From Lachnospiraceae bacterium (GTDB taxonomy: Bacteria; Bacillota_A; Clostridia; Lachnospirales; Lachnospiraceae): a DNA stretch of 64,000 nt. Location: the NCBI GenBank assembly GCA_009911175.1, contig QXWX01000015.1:32051-96050 (forward strand). The letters run 5' to 3'. Made by a program: the position numbers and the translations under genes. Below are positions 55,320 to 64,000 of this stretch, in pieces. How positions within the stretch are numbered: the first letter of the stretch is position 1; every line of letters begins with the position of its first letter. A model generated the notes under the pieces. That model saw only the letters and a program-made list of their open reading frames with translations, had not been told where the DNA came from and made no database searches.

Positions 55320-58300
55320 ATGAGTTACAGAAAAAATCTTTGGCGGGGCTTGTCCACCTGCACGGCATCATTGCTGGCGGTTTCTCTGGCAGCAGGTCCG
55401 CTCGTAGACAGCTATCGCACGGACATTGACAAATTCCTTGGAACGAAAAGCAGCATGATGATCACGGAAAATAAGGACGGAGAAGATTTGTATACTTACA
55501 AGTCGGATTATTCCAGCACCACGGAACTTCTGGATTCCATCGAAGATCTGGGGGAACGTATGAGTGAAGAGGGCACGGTCCTGTTGAAAAATGAAAACAA
55601 TGCCCTTCCGCTTACTGAGGAAGAGACACAGAAAATTTCCCTGCTGGGCTTTTCCAGTTATTATCCGGTACAGGGCGGCGATATGGGAAGTTCCCTGACA
55701 GCCAATGGCGGGGGCGGAACAGATAACGGCGGAACAGACGCAGATACGGTAGATTTTGTACAGGCATTGTCTGCAAAGGGCTTTGGCATGAATGAAAAAC
55801 TGCAGGAGCTTTACAAAGGTCTGGAATCGAGCTTTAAGACAGAGATCGATATGTGGGGAAATATCATGGAATATTACCACATTACCGCTCCGGCGACAGA
55901 CGGTGTTTTTTCCAGCAAAGAGCCGTCTCAGGAAATCATGGACAGTACGGACCCTTCATGGAAAGACAGTATGGATGATTACAATGTGATGCTGGTGACC
56001 ATTGCGCGTTCTTCTACGGAAAACGGAACCTATCTGCCGGGAGAGACGGGCGTAGACCCGTCACAGAATCTGAACCAGACAGATCCTTTGGGACTTTCCG
56101 ATGACGAACGTGATCTGATCAATGCGGCAGTTGAGGCGAAAAAATCAAACGGCGGAAAAGTGATCGTGCTTCTGAATAACGCAAACGCCATGGAAATTGA
56201 CGAGATCAAGAATCATACCGGTGTGGATGCCATCATGGAGATCGGCCTGCCGGGAGGATATGGTTTCTATGGAATCGCAGATGTCTTAAGCGGGGAGGCA
56301 AATCCTTCCGGCCATCTGACGGATACCTATGTTGTGAAGAATGCAAATTCTCCCGCGGCACAGAATTTTGGCAATTTCGCATGGACAAACCCGGATCCGT
56401 CTACCAGCACCAATTCTTTTGAGGTAGAGGCGGAAGGGATCTACACGGGATATAAATATTACGAGACCCGTTATGCGGATGTGGTGCTCGGGCAGGGAAA
56501 TGCTGCTTCTAAAGCAGGAAGTACCACAGGCGGCGCATGGGATTATGACAGTGAAGTTTCTTATCCATTTGGTTATGGGCTGTCCTACACGACTTTTGAG
56601 CAGGAATTGGAAAGTGTGGAGGTAGATCTGGATTCCAAAACAGTGACCGCAGAAGTAACAGTGACGAATACCGGTGACGTTGCGGGAAAAGATGTGGTAC
56701 AGTTCTATACATCTGTTCCATATACCGAATATGACAAAGAGCATCTGGTAGAAAAATCGGCAATCCAGCTTCTGGATTATGAAAAGACAGATCTCATTGA
56801 GCCGGGTAAATCCGAGAAGGTGACCATCACGGCAGACGCGCAGGATATGGCAAGCTGGGATTCCACCTGCAAAAATGAGGCGGGGACTGCGGGAAACTGG
56901 ATTCTGGATGACGGAACTTATTATTTTACCGTAGGAAACGGAGCGCATGAGGCGGTCAATAATGTGCTTGCGGCACAGGGCGCGGCAGCAGACGGGGATG
57001 AGGGAAATGTAAAGACATGGGATTTAGACAACTTTGATTCGGAATCTTTTGCAGTGACATTAAACGGAACTCCGGTAGAAAACCAGCTTGCAGACGCAGA
57101 TCTGAATTACTATATGCCTGATACGGTCACCTATCTGACCAGAAATGACTGGGAGGGCACCTGGCCAAAGACCTATCAGGATCTGACGGCGACGGACGAG
57201 ATGCTGGATATTATGGACAATGACATCCGTGAGATTACGGCCCAGGGCGACCCTGAGTCTGTCATATTCGGCGCGGATAACGGCCTGACACTGGCTGATC
57301 TAAAGGGCGTGACAGATATTGAAGACGAGCGGTGGAGCCAGCTGATCGACCAGATTGAACTGGAAGAGGCTTTGATCCGTACTGCATTTGGCGGAACAAG
57401 CACGAAGATCATTGAATCCATCGTATCTCCTGAGGTAATTCAGAACGACGGGCCGAACGGTTTCAACTCCTATCCTCTGGGACAATATGCCAATAAGGAT
57501 GCTTCTACAGGAGACCCCTGTGCAGTCGATCCGGATGACCCGAACCTGGGCTACAGGATGGGGGTTATGGGAAATGGCACAATTATGGGGCAGACCTTCA
57601 GCAAACAGCTCATGGAAGAATGGGGCAAGGTGATCGGAAACTACTCCCTGTGGGCAAATACAACGATTTTCTGGGGGGCAGGCACGAACCTTCACCGTGT
57701 ACCGTACAATGCGAGAAATCATGAGTATTTTTCAGAAGACGCAGTGCTGACAGCAGGACAGGCTTCCACATTCATTGCCGCAGGACAGGAATACGGAACT
57801 ATTATTGCGCCGAAGCATCTGGCATTTAATGATACGGAGATCAACCGGACCGGTATTGCTGCGTTTATGACCGAACAGGCGGCAAGGGAAAATGAACTCA
57901 GGGGGACACAGGATTGTATCGAAGAGGCAGGCGCCCTGGGTGTGATGTCCACCTATAACCGTGTGGGATGTACACAGAGCAATGCCCACGAAGGACTGCT
58001 CCTGAACATTCTCCATAAGGAATGGGGCTTCAAAGGCCTGATGTCGGAAGACTTCATCCAGGATCCGAATTATACGGTATTAAAAGAAGCCGTACATAAC
58101 GGCGTGACCATGACCTGTAATACAGGTGACAACAATATTGAGGCAGTCTCTGCAAAATGGCCTTACTGGACCGTGGAAAATGTAAGCCAGGACGAGACTC
58201 TGCTTCAAGACTTGAAACAGGTGATGCTGTATCAGAATTATGCACTGGCGAATTCCAATGCAATGGACGGTATGTCTACCAGTACCCACATCGAAAAGGT

Positions 58301-58409
58301 CAATACATGGTATGACAACCTGGTATTGGGCCTGAGAGCCGGATTTGGCATTCTGACAGTACTTTGCATCGCAATGTATCTTCTTGGAATGAAGAAGAAA
58401 GAGCAGTAG
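55320..58409 (+). CDS. glycoside hydrolase family 3, permuted domains, membrane-anchored
   Basis: A beta-glucosidase-type enzyme. An N-terminal hydrophobic segment (about 10-28) suggests export. The order is swapped relative to common GH3: the alpha/beta sandwich domain comes first (GERMSEEGTVLLKNENNALPL at about 77, KVIVLLNNANAMEID, GYGLSYTTFEQEL). A fibronectin-III-like domain follows (about 435-520), and the TIM barrel last. The barrel has GPNGFNSY, APKHLAFNDTEINR and Asp911 in GFKGLMSEDF at the nucleophile position. A second transmembrane segment (about 1000-1022) and KKKEQ end the 1029-aa protein. It would be outside the cell, fixed at both ends. Confidence 0.9.
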   Translation: MSYRKNLWRGLSTCTASLLAVSLAAGPLVDSYRTDIDKFLGTKSSMMITENKDGEDLYTYKSDYSSTTELLDSIEDLGERMSEEGTVLLKNENNALPLTEEETQKISLLGFSSYYPVQGGDMGSSLTANGGGGTDNGGTDADTVDFVQALSAKGFGMNEKLQELYKGLESSFKTEIDMWGNIMEYYHITAPATDGVFSSKEPSQEIMDSTDPSWKDSMDDYNVMLVTIARSSTENGTYLPGETGVDPSQNLNQTDPLGLSDDERDLINAAVEAKKSNGGKVIVLLNNANAMEIDEIKNHTGVDAIMEIGLPGGYGFYGIADVLSGEANPSGHLTDTYVVKNANSPAAQNFGNFAWTNPDPSTSTNSFEVEAEGIYTGYKYYETRYADVVLGQGNAASKAGSTTGGAWDYDSEVSYPFGYGLSYTTFEQELESVEVDLDSKTVTAEVTVTNTGDVAGKDVVQFYTSVPYTEYDKEHLVEKSAIQLLDYEKTDLIEPGKSEKVTITADAQDMASWDSTCKNEAGTAGNWILDDGTYYFTVGNGAHEAVNNVLAAQGAAADGDEGNVKTWDLDNFDSESFAVTLNGTPVENQLADADLNYYMPDTVTYLTRNDWEGTWPKTYQDLTATDEMLDIMDNDIREITAQGDPESVIFGADNGLTLADLKGVTDIEDERWSQLIDQIELEEALIRTAFGGTSTKIIESIVSPEVIQNDGPNGFNSYPLGQYANKDASTGDPCAVDPDDPNLGYRMGVMGNGTIMGQTFSKQLMEEWGKVIGNYSLWANTTIFWGAGTNLHRVPYNARNHEYFSEDAVLTAGQASTFIAAGQEYGTIIAPKHLAFNDTEINRTGIAAFMTEQAARENELRGTQDCIEEAGALGVMSTYNRVGCTQSNAHEGLLLNILHKEWGFKGLMSEDFIQDPNYTVLKEAVHNGVTMTCNTGDNNIEAVSAKWPYWTVENVSQDETLLQDLKQVMLYQNYALANSNAMDGMSTSTHIEKVNTWYDNLVLGLRAGFGILTVLCIAMYLLGMKKKEQ

Positions 58410-58425
58410 GAAAGGGGAAAATGAG

Positions 58426-58860
58426 ATGGGCGAGAAAAGAAAGATTGGTATCGGATTTATCCTGACAGTTTTGACGATGATCGTGACTGCCGTATCACTG
58501 TTCCTTTATCTGCAGAACTGTAAGACAAATTATTTTGCAAATATGGGCGTCAACACGACAGTGGCTGCATGCCTTGTGGCTGCAGTGGTGCTGGAAGCAT
58601 TGATGCTGGCTTTATCCATGAAGCAGGGTGAGAAAGCGTATCTGGATGCGATCCCGGTAGTGTGCGGAATCCTGACGGCTGTTGCGGCAATCCAGTTTAT
58701 CGGAAGCAGGATTGCAGGTGCGGCTTCCATTATGACCTTTGAAAGCAATGCAGAAAATATGGCGGACCTGAACAATGCCATTGTTGCCATGGCCTGCTGT
58801 GTGATCGCATTATTACTGGTGATGATCAGTTCCTTCTTTAAAGTTGTGAAAGTAGCATAA
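58426..58860 (+). CDS. small membrane protein linked to GH3
   Basis: The 144 residues form four hydrophobic segments (about 9-28, 43-62, 74-95, 117-140). The family is not known to me. It starts 17 bases after the GH3 stop behind GGGGAAAA and is followed by the transporter after 60 bases. A role in holding or stabilising the doubly anchored GH3 enzyme is a plausible inference. Confidence 0.78.
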   Translation: MGEKRKIGIGFILTVLTMIVTAVSLFLYLQNCKTNYFANMGVNTTVAACLVAAVVLEALMLALSMKQGEKAYLDAIPVVCGILTAVAAIQFIGSRIAGAASIMTFESNAENMADLNNAIVAMACCVIALLLVMISSFFKVVKVA

Positions 58861-58920
58861 TTATGGAAGTTTGGAACTGCACGGTAATACCGCTGCAGTT
58901 CCAGAAAGGAATGAAGAAAT

Positions 58921-60402
58921 ATGAGCAGTCAGAAAAATGATTTTTGGAGCAGTCCGCTGACTCGTTCCAGGATTACGGCCTCGGATGTCAGGACACCGGA
59001 GATGCTTCTGGGCTATTTTATCGGCCCTTTCGGAGCGCTGCTTTCATCCGGTATATTTACCAGCATCCTGCAAAATTATTTTACGGATGTTCTTCGTCTG
59101 GATCTGACGTTTCTGACAACCCTGCAGTTGTTCTCCACCATTCTGATCGTAGCGGCAAACCTGATCGTGGGACAGTTGATCGAGCGGACAAAAACCTTTG
59201 CCGGAAAGGCAAGGCCCTGGATCTTGCTTTCCGCTCTGACCCTGTCGGCGGCCAGCGTCCTGATGTTCATTGTTCCCTTTGAAGGGGCGACAAAGCTGGT
59301 CTGGGTTGCCATTGCCTACAACTTGTATTATGCAGTGGCGTATCCAATCTATAATACGGCAAATTCTACGTTGGTGCCGGTGTCTACAAGGGACAGCCAG
59401 AAGCGGGGCGCATTGGCTTCCTTTACCAATGTGGCGGGCCTGGGCGTTATGGGGTTTGGCTCCATGGTATTTCCGATTTTAGTGTCTTTTGCGTTAAAAG
59501 ATAATCAGGCATTGTGGTTTATGGTTATGCTGGCGGTTGCCGTATTTTCCGCGCTGACCATCTATCTGCAGTTTATGTTTACCAGAGAGCGTGTGACAGA
59601 GGAACTTATGGCGTCCGGTGGGAAAGAACCGGATGGAAAAGCGGCGGAATCCGTGTCCTTGTCCGCACAGCTGAAAGCCGTTGCAAGCGAGAAAATGTGG
59701 TGGACCGCAATTCTGTTCTACCTTGTATTTCAGTGGAGCGGCGCCATCAAAAATGGCTCCATGTCCTTCTTTTGTAAATGGGTATTGGATAATACTTTTT
59801 TTGGCTCCGCCGATGCATGGGGGGCTTCCCAGTCTCTTTTGAGCATTATGGGGGCGATTCCGATGGCTCTGGCAGTTGTGGTCGTGGTTCCGCTGTGCAA
59901 TAAATTCAGCAAGAGAGTGGTTGTATTTATCGGAATGGTGATCGGTGTGGCAGGCGGTTTGATCGCCGGCCTGGGAAACGGAAGCATTGTGCCGGTAGCA
60001 GCCGGCGTTGCGCTGAAATGCCTGGGGTCTTCTCCGGCGGCTTATGTGATTCTGGCAATGCTGGCAGATGTGATCGACCATATTGAGTTTAAGGAAGGGA
60101 TGCGTACCGATGGATTGACAATGTCTATCTATAGTTCTATCATGGTAGCAGGGACTCCAATCTGTAATTCCATCTTCAGCGCAGTCCTGAATTTCAGCGG
60201 ATATGTGCAGGATGCGGATGTGGCGCTGGGGACGGCGGCACAAAGCGCGGCAGTGCAGAATGCGATTTCGATCAGCTATATCTGGGTGGAGACTGCTGCT
60301 TATGCGGTTTGCGCGGTGCTGATCTTCCTGTTTACGGTGGAAAAGAATCTGCCGCAGGAGCAGGCGCAGATTGCGAAGAGGAAAGAACGGGAAGTGGGAT
60401 AA
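58921..60402 (+). CDS. GPH-family (glycoside-pentoside-hexuronide) sugar:cation symporter
   Basis: A 12-segment MFS-type transporter. ITASDVRTPEMLLGYFIGPFGA at the start, the loop GQLIERTKTFAGKARPWIL (the family's GxxxDRTxxxGKxRPW pattern), NLYYAVAYPIYNTANSTLVP and the C-terminal DVIDHIEFKEGMRTDGLTMSIY identify GPH. Length is 493 aa. It probably imports the mono- or disaccharides freed by the GH3 enzyme for cleavage by the intracellular GH2. AAAGGAATGAAG precedes the ATG. A terminator follows. Confidence 0.94.
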   Translation: MSSQKNDFWSSPLTRSRITASDVRTPEMLLGYFIGPFGALLSSGIFTSILQNYFTDVLRLDLTFLTTLQLFSTILIVAANLIVGQLIERTKTFAGKARPWILLSALTLSAASVLMFIVPFEGATKLVWVAIAYNLYYAVAYPIYNTANSTLVPVSTRDSQKRGALASFTNVAGLGVMGFGSMVFPILVSFALKDNQALWFMVMLAVAVFSALTIYLQFMFTRERVTEELMASGGKEPDGKAAESVSLSAQLKAVASEKMWWTAILFYLVFQWSGAIKNGSMSFFCKWVLDNTFFGSADAWGASQSLLSIMGAIPMALAVVVVVPLCNKFSKRVVVFIGMVIGVAGGLIAGLGNGSIVPVAAGVALKCLGSSPAAYVILAMLADVIDHIEFKEGMRTDGLTMSIYSSIMVAGTPICNSIFSAVLNFSGYVQDADVALGTAAQSAAVQNAISISYIWVETAAYAVCAVLIFLFTVEKNLPQEQAQIAKRKEREVG

Positions 60403-60411
60403 TGTCTTAAG

Positions 60412-60445
60412 TGCAGTGGATGGAATACCATCTGCTGCATTTTTG
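60412..60445 (+). terminator. terminator of the glycan-use operon
   Basis: TGCAGTGGATGG pairs with CCATCTGCTGCA (wobbles at two places), followed by TTTTTGC. Confidence 0.75.
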
Positions 60446-60476
60446 CAGTAGTCAGTTGCGGATAGAGGAGGGCGCA

Positions 60477-62348
60477 ATGGAAAGAAAACGGCATATTGTT
60501 TCATGTGTCCTTGGGGTTTGTATTGCCTTTGGTGTCATGGGATGCGGCAAAAGGGTGCTGGAAGAAAAGGATTTCTGCCATCTTGTGCTGGAAGAAGGGG
60601 AAGGTTTTTTTGTGGAGGAAGGTGCCCTGACAGTGGAACGGGGGAAGGATGCGTCTTTTGAGATGATCCTGGAGGATGGATATGAACTGCAAAATGTGAA
60701 ATATGGAGATGACAGGGAAGCAGGAAGTGCTGCCCACAATTATTCCGTGAAATATGATGGGGATGGCAGAGCGCTTACTTTGACGCTGTATGACGTTCGA
60801 TATTCCGAGACTGTGCAGGCACGGGTTGAAAAAAGTGATGTGGTCATCCGGTATCATGCCAATGGGGGCCGCAGATGTGAAAGCAGGGATATGGCGGATG
60901 AAGGATATGGGGAGGATGGCGGCGGGGATGAAGTCCCGGTTGCTGTTGTGCGTTCCCATTTGCGGCCGAATACGTCGATTGGTACAGATTTATTTGAGAG
61001 GACCGGCTATACGCTGATTGGCTGGAATACAAAGCAGGACGGGAGCGGGACTCAGATCGGGCTTGGCAGCAGGGTGGATACTCAGGAGGGGATGTTACTC
61101 TATGCGCAGTGGGTTCCCTGGACAGATGCGGCTCTTTTTGAGTATGAAGAACAAGGAGAATTTGCGCGGATTATAGATTATCAAGGGCAGGAAGATACGA
61201 TCTGTATTCCGGCAGAACTGGATGGAAAGAAGGTACGGCGGATCGCAGAAGGGGCATTTGCGGGTGTGGATTGCAGAAGAGTGATTTTGCCGCCGGGAAT
61301 CTATGAAGTGGAAAACAAAGCGTTTGAAAGTGCATCGCTGCAGGAACTTTATCTTTATGATGATATTTCCAAGATCAGCGATCATGCATTTGCAGGATGC
61401 GGGCAGTTTGAAACGCTGCATATCAATGCAATAGAGCCGCCGGTATATAGCGGAAATTATTTTGACACCTTCCAGGACAAATATGACAGGCTTTTGCAGT
61501 TGAAGGATCAGAAAAAAATCGTATTGTTTTCAGGTTCTTCTACCCGGTTCGGCTATGACAGCGCTATGATCGATGAGGCGTTTGAGGAGTATGAGGTGGT
61601 GAACATGGGAGTGTTTGCCTATACTCCGGCGCTTCCGCAGCTGCAATTGATTCTGGAATGTATGCAGGAAGGAGATATTCTGCTCCATGCGCCGGAATTT
61701 GATGCCAGCAACCGGCAGTTCTGCGGGCAGAAAGCTTTGGATTACGCCACATTTGCTATGATGGAATCAGGTTACGATGTGTTTACAAAGCTGGATATCC
61801 GGGATTTTGAGCAGGTATTTACCGCATTTTCTTCTTACAATGCCGGGCGGGAAGGAATGGAAAAGAAAAATTATAAAATCTCCGCGTCTCATTATGATGA
61901 GGATGGTATTCCGGTAGAAGAAGACAGCTATAACGAATATGGGGACTATTGCCTGTATCGGCCAAATTCTGCAGAAGAACAGCCAATCTATGGCCTTCCG
62001 GTGCATTATACAGTCAATGCATTTCCAAAGGGACAGTATATTGAGCCGTTGAATGCAGTGTATGAGCAGTTTTTGGAAAAAGGGGCTGACGTTTATTTTA
62101 CATATTCGCCCCGTAACCAGTATGCCGTGTCAGAGGAGAGTACACCCGAAGAACGTGCGCGGCTGCACCAGTATTTTCAGGAGAACCTGATCGTGCCGGT
62201 GATCACGGAACTGGAGGATTCTCTGGTTTCCGGGGTGTATCTGTATGGGACGGATAACCATCTGTCTACCGAAGGGGTGGAGATCCGGACCAGGAGGATC
62301 ATTCAGGAATTGAAAGAAGAAATGGAAAAGGAACAGGATGAGAAATGA
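60477..62348 (+). CDS. lipoprotein with InlB-type repeat, LRR_5 and SGNH-like domain
   Basis: Signal segment with lipobox VMGC (Cys about 22), so anchored to the outer membrane face of the cell. A divergent N-terminal region is followed by an InlB B-type (Flg_new) repeat at about 160-215 (RTGYTLIGWNTKQDGSG ... LLYAQWVP). Next comes a BspA-like leucine-rich segment at about 215-310 (RRIAEGAFAGVDCRRVILP). From about 345 an SGNH-like domain carries Ser354/355 in FSGSSTRFGYD and Asp593-x-His595 in TDNHLSTEGVE. It overlaps the next gene by four bases and belongs to an MBOAT module. A fused adhesion and acyl-transfer role is inferred. Confidence 0.85.
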   Translation: MERKRHIVSCVLGVCIAFGVMGCGKRVLEEKDFCHLVLEEGEGFFVEEGALTVERGKDASFEMILEDGYELQNVKYGDDREAGSAAHNYSVKYDGDGRALTLTLYDVRYSETVQARVEKSDVVIRYHANGGRRCESRDMADEGYGEDGGGDEVPVAVVRSHLRPNTSIGTDLFERTGYTLIGWNTKQDGSGTQIGLGSRVDTQEGMLLYAQWVPWTDAALFEYEEQGEFARIIDYQGQEDTICIPAELDGKKVRRIAEGAFAGVDCRRVILPPGIYEVENKAFESASLQELYLYDDISKISDHAFAGCGQFETLHINAIEPPVYSGNYFDTFQDKYDRLLQLKDQKKIVLFSGSSTRFGYDSAMIDEAFEEYEVVNMGVFAYTPALPQLQLILECMQEGDILLHAPEFDASNRQFCGQKALDYATFAMMESGYDVFTKLDIRDFEQVFTAFSSYNAGREGMEKKNYKISASHYDEDGIPVEEDSYNEYGDYCLYRPNSAEEQPIYGLPVHYTVNAFPKGQYIEPLNAVYEQFLEKGADVYFTYSPRNQYAVSEESTPEERARLHQYFQENLIVPVITELEDSLVSGVYLYGTDNHLSTEGVEIRTRRIIQELKEEMEKEQDEK

Positions 62349-62563
62349 AGATCGGAATCATTTGTATTATTTGTGAGTTTTTTACTGTGGCCGGAATTCT
62401 GTATGCGCTGGTCTGCGGCGCTAAACTTCAGGAAATTTTGGCGGGGGTGCTTTTGATGCTCTTTGTGAGCCTGCTGGTCGTCCGGGCGGGCAATAAGAGA
62501 AACGTGAAGAAGGCGATCGGGCCGCAGAGCGGACCGGCCGTGAAAAATGAGGAAAATATATGA
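62345..62563 (+). CDS. small membrane protein of the second acylation module
   Basis: The 72 residues hold two hydrophobic segments (about 3-23 and 30-48) and a basic tail. Its ATG overlaps the lipoprotein stop and its TGA overlaps the MBOAT start, both by four bases, so it is coupled to both. No known family. Confidence 0.72.
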   Translation: MKIGIICIICEFFTVAGILYALVCGAKLQEILAGVLLMLFVSLLVVRAGNKRNVKKAIGPQSGPAVKNEENI

Positions 62564-63951
62564 ATTTTACATCTTTGGAATTTATCACTTTTTTTCCGGC
62601 GGTCCTGATTCTTTATTGGATCATGCCGGGACATAGAAGATGGATCCTGCTTTTAGCGGCAAGCTACCTGTTCTATATGGACGGGAGCCTCAGATCAGGG
62701 GCGCTGCTTTTGTTTACTACAGGGGTATCCTATACGGCCGCATTACAGATGGAGAGAATCCGAAGTGAGAAAGGGGCGGGGGCAAAAGAGATTAGATTGT
62801 GGATGCTGTTAGCTCTTGTCTGCTGTCTGGGGTGTCTGGTGATTTGGAAGCGAAAAGGCTTTCTGGTTGTAGGAATTTCGTTTTATACATTCCAGACATT
62901 GGCCTATGTGCTGGATGTGTACCGCGGACAGATCCGATGTGAACGGCATTTTGGATATTATGCATTATTTGTCTCTTTCTTTCCTCAGTTGGTCGCCGGA
63001 CCGATTGAACGGACGGAAAGACTTCTTTTGCAGTTAAAAAAAGTACAGATCTGGAATCGAAATGATATTATTGATGGGGGCTGGCTTATGCTCAAGGGCT
63101 TCTATAAAAAACTGGTGGCAGCGGACTAGCTGGCCGTTTTTGTGGATGTTGTCTATGCTTCGCCGGGGAAGGCGGGGGGACTTGGGGCAGTCCTTGGGAC
63201 TTTATGCTTTGCGGGGCAGATTTATTGTGATTTTTCCGGCTATACGGATATTGCGCGGGGGACGGCGCTTATGATGGGAATCCGTCTGACAGAAAATTTT
63301 AAGAATCCATATGGGGCGGAAAATATCCGGGAATTCTGGCAGAGATGGCATATCAGCCTGACAAAATGGTTTACGGATTATGTGTATATTCCGCTGGGAG
63401 GCAGCAGGTGCGGTACACTGATCCGCTGCAGAAATATCATGGCGGTCTTTCTGCTGAGTGGGTTATGGCATGGGCTGTCCTGGAATTACGCAGCCTGGGG
63501 GCTGCTGCATGGAGTCTGTTTTTTAGCGTATACATTGTGGAATGAAGTCTGTCCGTCCAAAAGCGGCAGGCATTTGCCTGGCCGGTTTGTTACATTTGGA
63601 TTTGTCTGCTTTGCCTGGATCTTCTTCCGGGCAGAGAATTTGAGGGAGGCAGGGCAGGTCCTGGGGCAGATCCTGTTCCACTTTGCGGATCTGGGAATCT
63701 TAGAGACACTGCAGTCCATGCAGATACAAGGAATCGATTTATTGCTCCTGCCGTTGGCGCTGGGCTGCCTGCTGCTTGTGGAACAGATGCCGGATACAAT
63801 CTGTAGGGCCAGGACATTAAAAGAGACCGTAAAAGTATCATTTCTTGGATTTTATATGGTAAACGCGATTGCCATTTCCTGGCTGGTTGGAGCCGCGGCG
63901 GACAGAGGAAATTCTTTTATTTATTTTAGGCCACTTATAAATATTTTTTGA
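62560..63951 (+). pseudogene. MBOAT O-acyltransferase interrupted by an in-frame TAG
   Basis: Read through, the frame gives a complete MBOAT protein of 463 residues: VGISFYTFQTLAYVLDVYRG, FPQLVAGPIE, FDFSGYTDIARGTALMMG, FWQRWHISLTKWFTDYVYIPLGGSR and LSGLWHGLSWNY with the catalytic His. Codon 190 (63127-63129) is TAG, in AAD-stop-LAVFVD, where relatives have Arg (ADRL); AGG to TAG is one change. No frameshift and no other lesion are visible. The product would stop at 189 aa, before the active site, unless there is suppression or a base error. A GTG restart at 63142 has no clear ribosome binding site. Confidence 0.88.
63127..63129 (+). other. in-frame amber codon in the MBOAT gene
   Basis: TAG in frame with strongly conserved MBOAT sequence on both sides, at a position normally Arg. 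It is the only defect in the gene. Confidence 0.9.
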
Positions 63952-63957
63952 CGCAAA

Positions 63958-64000
63958 ATGGCAAAATTTCTGCATAAGAAAAACACTTATGCCAATGCTG
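63958..64000 (+). CDS. possible start of the next gene (cut by window edge)
   Basis: ATG 63958 opens MAKFLHKKNTYANA to the end of the window. There is no good ribosome binding site. In the first module the MBOAT gene is followed by a DHHW gene, so the same could be true here. Too short to name. Confidence 0.3.
   Translation, partial: MAKFLHKKNTYANA

Noticed and set aside
63127..63129. Idea that TAG encodes pyrrolysine in the MBOAT gene
   Set aside because: The position is normally Arg, no pyl genes are in view, and other genes here end in TAG as a normal stop.

Overview
The window reads as a chromosomal segment of a low-to-moderate GC anaerobic Firmicute, most likely a gut Lachnospiraceae. 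The grounds are the class III (Firmicutes-type) fructose-1,6-bisphosphatase, the long-form HPF, DUF5721-, DUF4358- and DHHW-type proteins, a cytoplasmic Csp-like S8 peptidase, ATP-dependent PEP carboxykinase, and strong AGGAGG-type ribosome binding sites. No rRNA, tRNA, CRISPR array, intact insertion sequence or phage gene was seen.

Layout. 1-17 kb is mostly housekeeping: a 5'-truncated DAHP synthase, YigZ, a leftward typA/PsiE-like/hpf operon, a double-OB SSB-like protein, dapB, fbp, a lipoprotein, a eukaryotic-type HisA, secA, prfB with its programmed +1 frameshift, and hom followed by a phosphoglycerate-mutase-like protein (candidate homoserine kinase). 17-25 kb is mixed: a DUF1848 protein, Nudix and HD hydrolases, AzlCD, pckA, a CYTH protein, plus the 3' tails of two otherwise lost genes. 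25-29.4 kb is a four-gene surface acylation module (SGNH, DUF4358, MBOAT, DHHW). 29.4-37 kb holds rluF, ligA, a long ClpX, the S8 peptidase, a zinc-ribbon protein and an LspA-like peptidase.

37-46 kb is the most distinctive region. A PucR-type regulator diverges from YjiH-like and YfcC-like membrane proteins, a carbamoyltransferase with an altered HCLP motif (HMLP), an enlarged agmatine-deiminase-family enzyme and carbamate kinase. The expected chemistry is import of a guanidino compound, deimination to a ureido compound, phosphorolysis to carbamoyl phosphate, and ATP formation; the motif changes leave the substrate open. 46-52 kb carries nudC, a bacteriohemerythrin, lon behind a CIRCE (HrcA) operator, a second Nudix protein and a cytidylate-kinase-like protein. 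52-60 kb is a glycan-use locus (GH2, domain-permuted GH3, small membrane partner, GPH transporter), preceded by a broken CHAP hydrolase. 60-64 kb is a second acylation module whose MBOAT gene is interrupted by an in-frame TAG.

At intergenic scale, a family of about 34-37 nt palindromes (GTTAC ... GCCGGTCAGGC ... GTAAC) recurs at least four times, with two or three related hairpins, across the window.
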